From NCBI GenBank assembly GCA_947503175.1, contig CANNCO010000005.1, forward strand, positions 124,001-188,000: DNA of 64,000 nucleotides, read 5' to 3'. The DNA is from an uncultured Paracoccaceae bacterium. GTDB lineage: Bacteria > Pseudomonadota > Alphaproteobacteria > Rhodobacterales > Rhodobacteraceae. Position 1 is the stretch's first letter; each line of letters opens with the position of its first letter. The notes below the pieces were generated by a model, which ran no database searches, was not told the origin of the DNA, and saw nothing but the letters and a program-made list of their open reading frames with translations. Of the stretch, positions 37,814 through 46,823 are shown in pieces. The position numbers and the translations under genes were made by a program.

Positions 37814-38340
37814 CTACTCGCGGAACGCACGCTTCAGATAGATGGCCAAAGGTTGCGCCAGAAAGGCAATTGGCGTTCTCTCTTCGGTCCGAAGAAGCAC
37901 TTGAACAGGCATCCCCGGGACCAACGTGAAATCATCCCGTTCCGCCAGACCGGCCTCGTCAATGGTTACAACCGCCTCGTAATAGGCCCATTCAATGGCG
38001 TCATCCCGCACCGCGCCTGCCGATACACGGGCCACGGTTTCGGGGATCTTCGGCATCTTGTGTCGGTCTGCAGTTGTCTGTCCAACGCATCCGACTGGGT
38101 CGCCACAACCCTGATCTGCTCGTCGATCTGTTTGTGCTGGTCCGAGAGTCGGTCGAGCTCTTGCGGGAACGATCAGCGGCGCACCTCAAACAGGGCTTTC
38201 TGTCCGTCGATCTGAGCTTTGGTCCAATCGCGACCGACCGCCTCCGGGCTGTCCAACAGTGAACCGCCGTGTAACGAAACTCGATCCCGGAATTGACCTT
38301 TTCGGTGGTCGCGATGACAGTTGGCGCGTTGATCAACAAA
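37814..38340 (-). pseudogene. Remnant of a type I secretion membrane-fusion protein (HlyD family)
   Basis: The frame ending at 37814 encodes about 78 residues typical of an HlyD/PrtE C-terminus: KIPETVARVSAGAVRDDA, LVPGMPVQVLLRTEER and PLAIYLKRAFRE. Upstream on the same strand a different frame encodes coiled-coil-domain residues (LLDSPEAVGRDWTKAQIDGQKALFEVRR, then after a stop FPQELDRLSDQHKQIDEQI). The parts are in different frames, are cut by a stop, and lack the roughly 170 residues normally between them. The gene has therefore lost its middle and carries frameshifts. The 5' boundary is uncertain and no ABC partner remains here. Confidence 0.75.
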
Positions 38341-38473
38341 GGAAGGCGGATCGGGAAATGGCGAGCTTCGCGATGCCATCGGCGTCTGGCCCGTCCTCCG
38401 GATCGGCCGCCGCGGGGGCAAAGCTCTTTTTGGTGGGGCGCGAACGAGGCACCGCCGAAAGCTGCGCGCTTCG

Positions 38474-39343
38474 ATGGTAGGGCAGGGCCGGGCGGTCTGG
38501 CTGGCCTTCCTGGCAGCGGTTCTTTGGGGTCTTTGGTGGATGCCTGTACGCGGTCTCGAGGCGCTGGGCCTTCCCGGTCTGTGGGCCAGCCTTGTCATGA
38601 ATGCAGGCGCCTTGGTCGTCGCGGGCTCATGGATGTACCTGCGACGACTGCCTGTTCATGTAAGTGCCCGGTCGGCGTTCGGTGCGTTCCTGCTTGGCTT
38701 CGCCGTGACGTCGTTTTCCACGGGTCTCGTCCTGTCGGATGTGGTCCGGGTGATCCTGCTTTTCTATCTCGCGCCGGCATGGAGCAAGATCATCGAGAGC
38801 GTCTTTCTGGGCCATCGCTGGGGATGGGGCGCGACACTTGCCTTGCTCATGTCGTTCTCCGGCGCTTTTTTGATTCTAGGCGGCGGCCTTTCGACCGAAG
38901 GCTTGCGTCTGGGCGACGCACTGGCGCTTCTTGCCGGAATGTCATGGTCTGCGGGTGCCGCTTTGATCTTTGTGGATGGGCGGGGCGACGCCTTGCCGCT
39001 GAGTGCGATCACGGCCGGCGCCGCGATGGTTGCGGCCCTGCCGTTTCTCTGGCTTGGACCGGCGACGACGGTCGCACCGGGTGTCATTGCGGCCGGTCTG
39101 GGTGCGGGCGCCCTCTATGTCCTGCCGATCCTCGTCATGACGCTGTGGAGCGCGCGCCGCCTTGCGCCCGCCGCGCTGAGTTTTCTTCTGACGGCCGAGA
39201 TCGTCTCGGGCGTCGGTTCGGGCGTCCTGTTTCTGAACGAACCGTTCAGCGGTATGCAGGTTGTAGGGGCGGCTTTGATCATTCTGGGGGCAATGGTCGA
39301 GATCATTCAGGCCCTGACGCGCAGTCACGAGCTGCGCCAATAG
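38474..39343 (+). CDS. EamA/DMT-family transporter
   Basis: A 289-residue protein with ten hydrophobic segments in two EamA repeats (first LAAVLWGLWWMPVRGLEAL, second GDALALLAGMSWSAGAALIF). Such drug/metabolite exporters move amino acids or related small molecules; the substrate is not predictable. It starts 134 bp from the HlyD remnant and converges on ugd. Confidence 0.85.
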   Translation: MVGQGRAVWLAFLAAVLWGLWWMPVRGLEALGLPGLWASLVMNAGALVVAGSWMYLRRLPVHVSARSAFGAFLLGFAVTSFSTGLVLSDVVRVILLFYLAPAWSKIIESVFLGHRWGWGATLALLMSFSGAFLILGGGLSTEGLRLGDALALLAGMSWSAGAALIFVDGRGDALPLSAITAGAAMVAALPFLWLGPATTVAPGVIAAGLGAGALYVLPILVMTLWSARRLAPAALSFLLTAEIVSGVGSGVLFLNEPFSGMQVVGAALIILGAMVEIIQALTRSHELRQ

Positions 39344-39417
39344 GGTTTGTCCGGCGGGCGCTTCCCGTCCCATATCCCTGACCACGATTGCCCGCCGCGG
39401 GCACAGTGGCCGGGAAA

Positions 39418-40725
39418 TCAGCTTCTTCCGACAGCCACATAGGCCTTGAAACCCGCCGCGCGCGCTATTGCCGGGTCATAGATGTTCCGCAGATCGGCCA
39501 TGCGTGGCGTGGCCATGCCTTTGGCCAGTGCTTCCAGATCAAGGGCGCGAAACTCGTTCCACTCCGTCAGTATCACCAGAACATCGGCCCCTTTGGCGGC
39601 TTCATAAGGATCGTCGAACCAGTTCACACCGGGCAGGAGCGCCGCACCCTCGGCCTTGCCCTCGGGGTCGACGACGTTCACGTCGGCACCGCCGCCAACA
39701 AGGGCCGGCACGATCGTCAGGCTGGGCGCGTCTCGCATGTCGTCCGTGTTGGGTTTGAACGTGACGCCCAATACGGCAACGCGCTTGCCGTTGACCGAAT
39801 CGTCGCAGAGTTCGGTGATCTTGTCGATCATCCGCCGTTTGACCTGTTCGTTGACCGAAATCACCGCTTCGGTAATCCGCATCGGTACCCCGTGTTCCTG
39901 CCCGATCCGCGCCAGCGCGCTGGTATCCTTCGGAAAGCAGGACCCGCCAAAACCAGGGCCTGCATGCAGGAACTTGGCTCCGATCCGACCGTCCAGTCCC
40001 ATACCGCGGGCCACTTCCTTGATGTCTGCCCCGACCCGCTCGCACAGCATCGCGATTTCGTTCACGAAGGTGATCTTGGTGGCCAGAAACGCGTTCGAGG
40101 CATATTTGATCATTTCAGCGGACTCCATGTCGGTGATGACCACCGGAAAGTCCCGCAGATAAAGCGGACGGTAAACATCCTTGATCACCTGCGCCGCCCG
40201 TTCGCTTGAGACGCCTACGATAACACGGTCAGGCTTCATGAAATCCTCGATGGCCGAGCCTTCACGCAGGAATTCAGGATTCGAGACGACGTCGAACTCG
40301 GCGTCTGGGCTTGTCTCGGCAAGTATCTCCGCCACCCGCGCATTCGTGCCAAGCGGAACCGTCGATTTGGTCACAACGACGGTATAGCCGTCGATGGCAT
40401 TGCCGATCTGCCGCGCTGCATCATAGACATAGGTCAGATCCGCATGCCCGTCCCCGCGTCGCGTCGGCGTTCCCACCGCTATGAACACAGCATCTGCCGC
40501 CGCGACGGCCTTTGCTAGATCGCGTGAGAAGGACAGACGCCCCGCCGCGACATTCCGGGCAAGCAGGGCCTCAAGACCCGGTTCATAGATCGGAACCTCG
40601 CCCTCGCGCAGCATGTCGATCTTTTCGGCATTGCTGTCGACACAGACGACTTCATGCCCGAAATCCGAGAAACAAACGCCCGAAACAAGGCCAACATAGC
40701 CCGTTCCGATCACTGCAATCTTCAT
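39418..40725 (-). CDS. ugd: UDP-glucose 6-dehydrogenase
   Basis: A 435-residue NAD-dependent four-electron oxidase making UDP-glucuronate for surface polysaccharide. N-terminal Rossmann MKIAVIGTGYVGLVSGVCFSDFGHEV, VGTPTRRGDGHADL, STVPLGTN, central GAKFLHAGPGFGGSCFPKD with catalytic Cys263, and C-terminal GVTFKPNTDDMRDAPSL. ATG 40725 gives the family start. It is monocistronic; no exopolysaccharide genes are adjacent. Confidence 0.96.
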   Translation of the reverse strand: MKIAVIGTGYVGLVSGVCFSDFGHEVVCVDSNAEKIDMLREGEVPIYEPGLEALLARNVAAGRLSFSRDLAKAVAAADAVFIAVGTPTRRGDGHADLTYVYDAARQIGNAIDGYTVVVTKSTVPLGTNARVAEILAETSPDAEFDVVSNPEFLREGSAIEDFMKPDRVIVGVSSERAAQVIKDVYRPLYLRDFPVVITDMESAEMIKYASNAFLATKITFVNEIAMLCERVGADIKEVARGMGLDGRIGAKFLHAGPGFGGSCFPKDTSALARIGQEHGVPMRITEAVISVNEQVKRRMIDKITELCDDSVNGKRVAVLGVTFKPNTDDMRDAPSLTIVPALVGGGADVNVVDPEGKAEGAALLPGVNWFDDPYEAAKGADVLVILTEWNEFRALDLEALAKGMATPRMADLRNIYDPAIARAAGFKAYVAVGRS

Positions 40726-41034
40726 GGTGGCCGATGTCCTTTCGATACGCGATCGAAGCTCGTGCTGCGGCATCGACCGCTCTTTGTCAACGCTGCACGG
40801 CCAGCGCACCCGTGTCCCGGCCGGGACTGTGTTTTTCGCCGAGCGCGTGAATATGTCTTGCATTGGCGGCCAAATCGTTCCCAATGAACATGCAAAAATC
40901 CCGGTCTCGTCCATGTTTCGACATCTGATCATCAAATCGCTGAACCGCCGCGAGACCGGCTGCGATCTGGTGCCCAGTTTCTCTGAACGTCACGCCGCAA
41001 CCCTCTGCTGCAATGCCGAATTTCAGAGAAAACG
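40726..41034. other. Divergent promoter region between ugd and the hyuA operon
   Basis: 309 bp without a gene. It should hold both promoters. CCCGGCCGGGAC (about 40814-40825) is a short GC palindrome. An AGAGAA stretch sits just ahead of the hyuA ATG. No riboswitch or regulator gene is seen. Confidence 0.5.
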
Positions 41035-43125
41035 ATGCCCGATCCCATACCCCTGCGCCTTGCCGTCGATATCGGCGGAACGTTCACAGATACGGTCCTG
41101 AGCGGACCTGACAAGCGTGTCCTCGCCTCGTCCAAGACGCTGACCACCCATGATGCCCCGGCCAAGGGCGCGCTTGCGGGTGCGCGCCGGGCGATGGATG
41201 CCGCCAACATGCCGCTTTCCGCCGTCACAGGGTTTATCCACGGAACAACGCTTGCCACGAATGCCCTGATCGAAAAGCGTGGTGCGCGGGTTGCCACGAT
41301 CACGACCGAAGGGTTCCGCGATGTTCTGGAAATCGCCTATGAGCGGCGCCACATGCAATACGATCTTGATCTGGAAAAGACCGATTTCCTCGTCCCGCGC
41401 GACCGGTCTTTCACCGTCCCGGAACGCATGGGCGCGGATGGATCCATCCTTCTGCCGCTGGACCAAGCAGCGGTGCCAAGGCTTCTTGCTTCGCTTGGCG
41501 CCTGCAGGGCAGAGGCCGTCGCGATCTGCCTGCTTCACAGCTACGCCAATCCCGCGCACGAACAGCGGCTTCGCGATCTGTTACGGGCGGAGCGGCCTGA
41601 TCTGGAGATTTCGATCTCTTCCGATGTTTCGCCTGAAGCGCGCGAGTTCGACCGGCTCTGCACCACGGTCGCAAATGCCTATGTCCAGCCGCTGATGGCG
41701 GGTTATCTGGGTGCACTGGAAACCCTGTTCACCGAAGAGGACCTGTCCTGCCCAATCCTGATGATGACGGCCTCGGGCGGCATGACGACGTTGAAGACGG
41801 CCGCCCGGTTTCCGATCCGGCTGGTGGAATCCGGTCCCGCGGGTGGCGCGATACTTGCCGCCCATATGGCTGCGCGATGCGGTCTGGACGAGGTACTGTC
41901 CTTCGATATGGGCGGAACAACGGCGAAGCTGTGTTTGATCGACCGGCACACACCCCAGACATCGCGCACATTCGAGATCGCGCGGGCGGCGCGCTTCGTC
42001 AAGGGTTCCGGCATGCCGGTGCGTATTCCGGTGATCGAGATGATCGAGATCGGGGCGGGCGGCGGTTCGATCGCGGCGGTGGATCGGCTCGGCCGTCTCA
42101 CGGTGGGTCCGCAAAGCGCCGGTTCGGAACCCGGCCCGGTGGCCTTCGGACGGGGCGGGACCGAGCCGACCGTGACCGATGCCGATGTGGTTCTGGGATA
42201 CATCCGTCCGGAGAGCTTTGCCGAGGGGCAGTTTCAGCTCCGCCCGGGTGATGCGGCAGTGGCAATCGCGGGCAAGATCGGCGCTCCGCTTGATCTGACC
42301 GCAGAACGCGCCGCCGACGGTATCTCGCGCATCGTCGATGAAAGCATGGCCAGCGCAGGCCGGATGCATGCCGTCGAATCCGGCAAGGACCTTGATGCGC
42401 GCACGATGATCGCCTTTGGCGGGAATGGCCCGCTCCATGCCTGCCGGGTGGCGCGCAGCGCGGGCGTCAGCCGCATCACGATACCGGAAAATCCCGGTGT
42501 GGGATCGGCAGTGGGATTTCTCTTCGCCCCGGTCTCATTCGAGATCGTTCGCAGTTGGTATGCACGTCTGGAAACTCTGGATGTGGAGAAGCTGAACGCA
42601 CGGCTGGACGCGATGGAACGTGAAGCCACCGAAATCGTTCGTCTCGGGGCGCCGACCGAAGACCTGACAGTCCGGCGCAGCGCCTACATGCGTTATCACG
42701 GGCAAGGTCATGAAATCGAGATCGAATTACCAACGGAAAGTTTGACCGAAGGTGATGTTCCCTTTCTGATCCGGGCGTTCGAGACCGCGTATTCAGGCCA
42801 GTTCTCGCGCCCCGTTCCGGGCATGTCGATCGAGATCCTGAATTGGGTCGTGCGCGTGGCGGCGGCACCGGATCCGGTCTCCGGGACCCTCCCGACACCC
42901 TCTGGATCACCTGCCCAGGCGACCGATTGCGCCACGATCCTGTGCGATGTTTCGGGACAGCCGTGCCGTGCAGCCGTCATCGACCGGGCGATGCTTGAAC
43001 CGGGACGGACCCTTGCTGGACCCGCCCTGATCACCGAGCCGCAGACAACCACCTTCGTCGGTGCCGATTTCACCTTACAGGTCGACAGTGCCCGCAACCT
43101 GATCCTTACCCGGAAGGAGGCCTGA
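41035..43125 (+). CDS. hyuA: Hydantoinase/oxoprolinase subunit A
   Basis: A 696-residue ATP-dependent amidohydrolase subunit of the HyuA / N-methylhydantoinase A / acetone carboxylase beta family. N-terminal LAVDIGGTFTDTVL, then GFIHGTTLATNALIEKRGARVATITTEGFRDVLEI, MTASGGM, ESGPAGGAILAA, SFDMGGTTAKLCLI (ATP site) and FGGNGPLHACRVARSAGV. It works with subunit B, whose gene starts 3 bp later. It leads a four-gene operon; the substrate may be a hydantoin, lactam or oxoproline-like ring. Confidence 0.92.
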   Translation: MPDPIPLRLAVDIGGTFTDTVLSGPDKRVLASSKTLTTHDAPAKGALAGARRAMDAANMPLSAVTGFIHGTTLATNALIEKRGARVATITTEGFRDVLEIAYERRHMQYDLDLEKTDFLVPRDRSFTVPERMGADGSILLPLDQAAVPRLLASLGACRAEAVAICLLHSYANPAHEQRLRDLLRAERPDLEISISSDVSPEAREFDRLCTTVANAYVQPLMAGYLGALETLFTEEDLSCPILMMTASGGMTTLKTAARFPIRLVESGPAGGAILAAHMAARCGLDEVLSFDMGGTTAKLCLIDRHTPQTSRTFEIARAARFVKGSGMPVRIPVIEMIEIGAGGGSIAAVDRLGRLTVGPQSAGSEPGPVAFGRGGTEPTVTDADVVLGYIRPESFAEGQFQLRPGDAAVAIAGKIGAPLDLTAERAADGISRIVDESMASAGRMHAVESGKDLDARTMIAFGGNGPLHACRVARSAGVSRITIPENPGVGSAVGFLFAPVSFEIVRSWYARLETLDVEKLNARLDAMEREATEIVRLGAPTEDLTVRRSAYMRYHGQGHEIEIELPTESLTEGDVPFLIRAFETAYSGQFSRPVPGMSIEILNWVVRVAAAPDPVSGTLPTPSGSPAQATDCATILCDVSGQPCRAAVIDRAMLEPGRTLAGPALITEPQTTTFVGADFTLQVDSARNLILTRKEA

Positions 43126-43128
43126 GCC

Positions 43129-44781
43129 ATGACCGATCAAAGCGCGGCCGTGCTGCAGGTGATGTGGAACCGGCTTCTGGCGGTTGTCGAGGAACAGGGT
43201 CAGACCCTGATCCGCGCCGCGTTTTCGCCGATTGTCCGCGAGTGTGGGGACATCTCGGCAGGCATCTTCGATGCCCGTGGTCGGATGCTTGCCCAAGCCG
43301 TTACCGGAACGCCCGGTCATATCAACACGATGGCCGAGGCGGTACGGTCGCTTCACGCGCGGTTTCCGACGCAAGAGATGCGACCCGGCGATATCTATAT
43401 GACGAACGATCCATGGCTGGCATCGGGGCACCTGAACGACTTTCTGCTGATGATGCCTGTCTTCCGTGATGGGGTGGTGGTGGGCTACACCTCCTGCACC
43501 TCACATCTGGTCGATCTGGGTGGGCAGGGCATGGGACCGGAAGGGTCCGACATCTATGACGAGGGGCTGTTGATCCCACCCTGCAAGCTCGTGGACGAGG
43601 GGCGGATCAACACGCTACTGATGGAGATCGTCAAGGCGAATTCCCGCGAACCCATTGCGAATGAGGGCGATATCTATGCGCTCGTTGCGTGCTGCGAGGC
43701 AGGCGCGGCGCGGCTTCTGGCGATGATGGACGAGTTTGGGTTGGACCGGCTTGATCGGCTCGCGGATCATATCATCGACACGTCCCGTTGGGGAACGCTT
43801 CAGGCGATTTCAGAAATAGAATCAGGAGTTTATTGCAATGTCCTCAGGGTCGATGGATATGAGGGAGAGCTGGAGCTTCATGCCGCGTTAACCATCTCTA
43901 AAGACGCAGTTGACCTCGATTTCACCGGCACCTCGCCCTGTTCGTCCAAGGGCATCAATGTGCCCCTGAACTATGCCGCCGCCTATTCGGTCTTTGCGCT
44001 GCGCTGTCTGATCGGGCCGGATATCCCAAACAACGCAGGCTCGCTTGAACCGTTTCGGGTCTCGGGGCCGCCGGGCTGCATCCTGAATGCCCAGCACCCG
44101 GCACCCGTCGCCATGCGGCACACGCTGGGCCAGATGACGCCCGATCTTGTCTTCGGCTGCCTGCATCAGGCGATACCGGACCGGGTGCCTGCAGAAGGGG
44201 CCTCCTGCATGTTCGATCTGCCCTTGCGGCATACGGCAGCGGCGGCGCGGTCGGGTGGGCGGCAGTTTGCCGTCGAACTGGTGCATAACGGCGGAACCGG
44301 TGCGCGTCCTCGGTCGGATGGCTTGTCGGCGACGGCGTTTCCGTCCGGTGTCTTCGGCAGTCAGGTCGAGGTCACCGAAGCCACGGCCCCCGTCACGATC
44401 TGGCGGCGTGAACTGTTGCCCGATAGCGGCGGGGCGGGGCAGTTTCGCGGTGGTCTGGGCCAGCGGATCGAAATGACCTCTGCGATCGAAGAGCCGTTCA
44501 TGGTGTTCTTGTCGGTGGAAAGGATTAAAAACCCGGCAAAGGGCCGTGCCGGCGGTTTGCCGGGGGCACCGGGACGGATCCGGGTGACCGGTCGCGCTGA
44601 GGACATCCCGGGGAAAAGCGAGTTGACCGTTCAAACTGGTGAGAAGCTGATCTTCGATACGCCCGGCGGAGGCGGCTTCGGTCCACCCGAGGCCCGCGCA
44701 CCGGATATGCTGGCGCGTGATGTGGCGCAGGGGCTGGTATCGCAAGAGGCGGCGGATCGGGATTACGAGGGCAAGACATGA
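43129..44781 (+). CDS. hyuB: Hydantoinase/oxoprolinase subunit B
   Basis: A 550-residue HyuB-family subunit. Signatures: SPIVRECGDISAGIFDARGRMLAQAVTGTPGHINTM, GDIYMTNDPWLASGHLNDFLLMMPVF, HLVDLGGQG, NVPLNYAAAYSVFALR and PGGGGFGPP. It forms the catalytic complex with HyuA. A Shine-Dalgarno-like GGAGG lies at the end of hyuA. Its stop overlaps the aminotransferase start by 4 bp (ATGA). Confidence 0.92.
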   Translation: MTDQSAAVLQVMWNRLLAVVEEQGQTLIRAAFSPIVRECGDISAGIFDARGRMLAQAVTGTPGHINTMAEAVRSLHARFPTQEMRPGDIYMTNDPWLASGHLNDFLLMMPVFRDGVVVGYTSCTSHLVDLGGQGMGPEGSDIYDEGLLIPPCKLVDEGRINTLLMEIVKANSREPIANEGDIYALVACCEAGAARLLAMMDEFGLDRLDRLADHIIDTSRWGTLQAISEIESGVYCNVLRVDGYEGELELHAALTISKDAVDLDFTGTSPCSSKGINVPLNYAAAYSVFALRCLIGPDIPNNAGSLEPFRVSGPPGCILNAQHPAPVAMRHTLGQMTPDLVFGCLHQAIPDRVPAEGASCMFDLPLRHTAAAARSGGRQFAVELVHNGGTGARPRSDGLSATAFPSGVFGSQVEVTEATAPVTIWRRELLPDSGGAGQFRGGLGQRIEMTSAIEEPFMVFLSVERIKNPAKGRAGGLPGAPGRIRVTGRAEDIPGKSELTVQTGEKLIFDTPGGGGFGPPEARAPDMLARDVAQGLVSQEAADRDYEGKT

Positions 44782-45845
44782 TCCGGGCGCGCGCGCATGT
44801 GACTGCGATGGGGCCCTATGCGCTGGCCGACTCGGCTAACCGTCTGCTGTCGCTTGCGCAGAATGAAAGTGCGTTTCCGCCGAGTCCGAAGGCCGTGCAG
44901 GCGGGGCAGCGCGCGGTGTCGGAAGGAACGCTTTACCCAGATCCCGACTGGAGCGATCTGAGGGCGGCGGTTGCGGCGGTTCACGGGCTGGATCAGGCGA
45001 ACATCCTGTGCGGGGCAGGGTCAATGGAACTGATCGGCGCCATGATCAATGCCTTTGCCGGGCCGGGAGATGAAGTCATTGGAAACGCTTACGGATATCT
45101 CTTTGCCGCAACGGCCTGCGCCCAGTCGCAAGCGACCTATGTGACGGTCCCGGAGACCGATTTCACCGTCTCGGTTGATGCGATGCTGACCGCTGTTACA
45201 CGCCGGACGCGGATCGTCTTTTTGTGCAATCCGGGGAACCCGACGGGTACATGTGTAAAGCATGCGCATATCATGCGCATACGATGCGCATTGCCCGCAG
45301 ATGTGATCCTTGCCGTCGATCAGGCTTATGGCGAGTTCGACACGCAGGATCCGGCGGAAATCTTCGGCCTCGTGGCCCGCGGCGACACGGTTGTGTTCCG
45401 AACATTCTCCAAGGCCTATGCGCTGGCCGCGGCGCGGGTCGGATGGTGTTACGCGCCGCCCGGGATCGGTGCCGAAATGAGAAAGCTTCTGAACCCGAAC
45501 AACGTGTCGGGCGTCAGTCAGGCCATGGCGGCGGCGGCGATGCGCGATCAGGACCATATGCGCGCACTCGTTGCCCGCACGGCGGCGATCCGCGAGGTCT
45601 TTCGCGACAGGCTCTTCGCGGCTGGCTTTCGCATTCCCGAAAGCCATACGAATTTTGTTCTGATCCCGTTTGCGGACGGTGAGGCAGTGGCGCGCGCCGA
45701 CCGCCGTCTGCGCGATGCGGGGTATCTGGTGCGCGGCATGGCCGGCTATGGGCTGGCCCACTGTCTACGGGCGACCATCGGCGCGCAGGATGCGATGACC
45801 GCAGTGGCCGATCTGTTATGCGAGGGAGGCCCAGATGCGACCTGA
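44778..45845 (+). CDS. PLP-dependent aminotransferase, histidinol-phosphate aminotransferase-like
   Basis: A 355-residue fold-type I aminotransferase. LAQNESAFPPSPKAVQA is the HisC-type substrate and phosphate region, CNPGNPTGT binds PLP, DQAYGEF the pyridine N, and FSKAYALAAARVGW contains the Schiff-base Lys212. Its place in a degradation operon, not a his operon, argues for catabolic transamination (inference). An unusual tract at 45262-45291, three ATGCGCAT copies with 11-base period, encodes KHAHIMRIRC between conserved segments. Confidence 0.88.
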   Translation: MIRARAHVTAMGPYALADSANRLLSLAQNESAFPPSPKAVQAGQRAVSEGTLYPDPDWSDLRAAVAAVHGLDQANILCGAGSMELIGAMINAFAGPGDEVIGNAYGYLFAATACAQSQATYVTVPETDFTVSVDAMLTAVTRRTRIVFLCNPGNPTGTCVKHAHIMRIRCALPADVILAVDQAYGEFDTQDPAEIFGLVARGDTVVFRTFSKAYALAAARVGWCYAPPGIGAEMRKLLNPNNVSGVSQAMAAAAMRDQDHMRALVARTAAIREVFRDRLFAAGFRIPESHTNFVLIPFADGEAVARADRRLRDAGYLVRGMAGYGLAHCLRATIGAQDAMTAVADLLCEGGPDAT

Positions 45846-46581
45846 CCCGCGATCCGGATCAAAGATTGGCGTTCTGGTGCCCTATACGAACGTCAACCTA
45901 GAACCCGATCTGACGCTGATGCCGCCCGAGGGGGCGACGCTGCATTTCGAACGGCTGGGCGATTATGACATCGACGCGGTTCCGGGTACGGATCAGATGG
46001 CGCGCCTTGGGGCGTCCGATATTAGCGAAAGCCTTCGTCTGATATGCGGCGTGCGTCCTGCAGCGGTCCTTTATGGCTGTACCTCGGCCACGCTGACCCA
46101 TGGCCCGGAGTTTGACCGCGATCTGGCCAGACGTGTGAAAGCCGCGTCGGGGGCCGTCAGCATCACCGCCGCAGGTGCGCTGATCGCCGCCATTCAGGCG
46201 CTGGGCGTCACAAAAGTTGGCTTTTCCTCGCCCTATCTCGGCGAAATCAACGATCAGGCCGTGGCCTTTCTGGCCGGTTCGGGGATTGAAACAATCAAGC
46301 GTCACGATATCGGTCGCGCCCTGGGGAACTACGGTCAGGGGAAACTGGCCCCGGACGAGGTGTTTGATCTGGCGCTGGGTGCGGATGGGGCAGAAGCGGA
46401 GGCCATCGTATTGTCCTGCACCGATATGCGAGCGGTCGAAGCTGTGGACCGGATCGAGGCCGCGACCGGCAAGCCGGTGGTGACATCCAATCAGGCGATG
46501 GTTTTTGTGCTGTGCCGCGCGCTCGGGCTTTGCCGGCCGAAAGGCGCGCCGGGGCGGTTGTTCGACCTGCTCACGTCTTGA
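45835..46581 (+). CDS. Asp/Glu/hydantoin racemase superfamily enzyme (maleate isomerase / arylmalonate decarboxylase type)
   Basis: A 248-residue protein with IGVLVPYTNVNLEPDL near the N-terminus (maleate isomerase-like) and the two active-site cysteines of the superfamily, Cys82 in YGCTSATL and Cys195 in LSCTDMRA. Two cysteines allow racemase or cis-trans isomerase chemistry; arylmalonate decarboxylase has only one, so maleate isomerase-like or racemase activity is more likely. It overlaps the aminotransferase gene by 11 bp and is last in the operon. Confidence 0.85.
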   Translation: MRPDPRSGSKIGVLVPYTNVNLEPDLTLMPPEGATLHFERLGDYDIDAVPGTDQMARLGASDISESLRLICGVRPAAVLYGCTSATLTHGPEFDRDLARRVKAASGAVSITAAGALIAAIQALGVTKVGFSSPYLGEINDQAVAFLAGSGIETIKRHDIGRALGNYGQGKLAPDEVFDLALGADGAEAEAIVLSCTDMRAVEAVDRIEAATGKPVVTSNQAMVFVLCRALGLCRPKGAPGRLFDLLTS

Positions 46582-46823
46582 TGAGCGAACTGGACAGGAT
46601 GCGCGCAAATCTGTAGGTATTTAGCGCCGCCACACTGCGCACGACACCCAAAAGGGCCGTTCGAGCCAGTGCAGGACGGAGGACTTGCTCAATCCTTCGG
46701 GCAACCGGGCCTTCGGGCGACCGGCCGATTGAACAAGGTGAAGGACCCCGCGGGCCGGGGTAAGCCATATTCAGCGCGGGGGGGCACGGAATCCCGCGCA
46801 GTTTACCTTCTGGAGGACCAGCA
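46582..46823. other. Gap between the hyu operon and hppD
   Basis: 242 bp without a gene. It holds an imperfect 16-bp tandem repeat (CCTTCGGGCAACCGGG at 46694, then CCTTCGGGCGACCGG) and a 6-bp stem with loop CGGGC (46745-46761). The hppD promoter probably lies here; TCTGGAGGA just before the ATG is its ribosome site. Confidence 0.5.
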
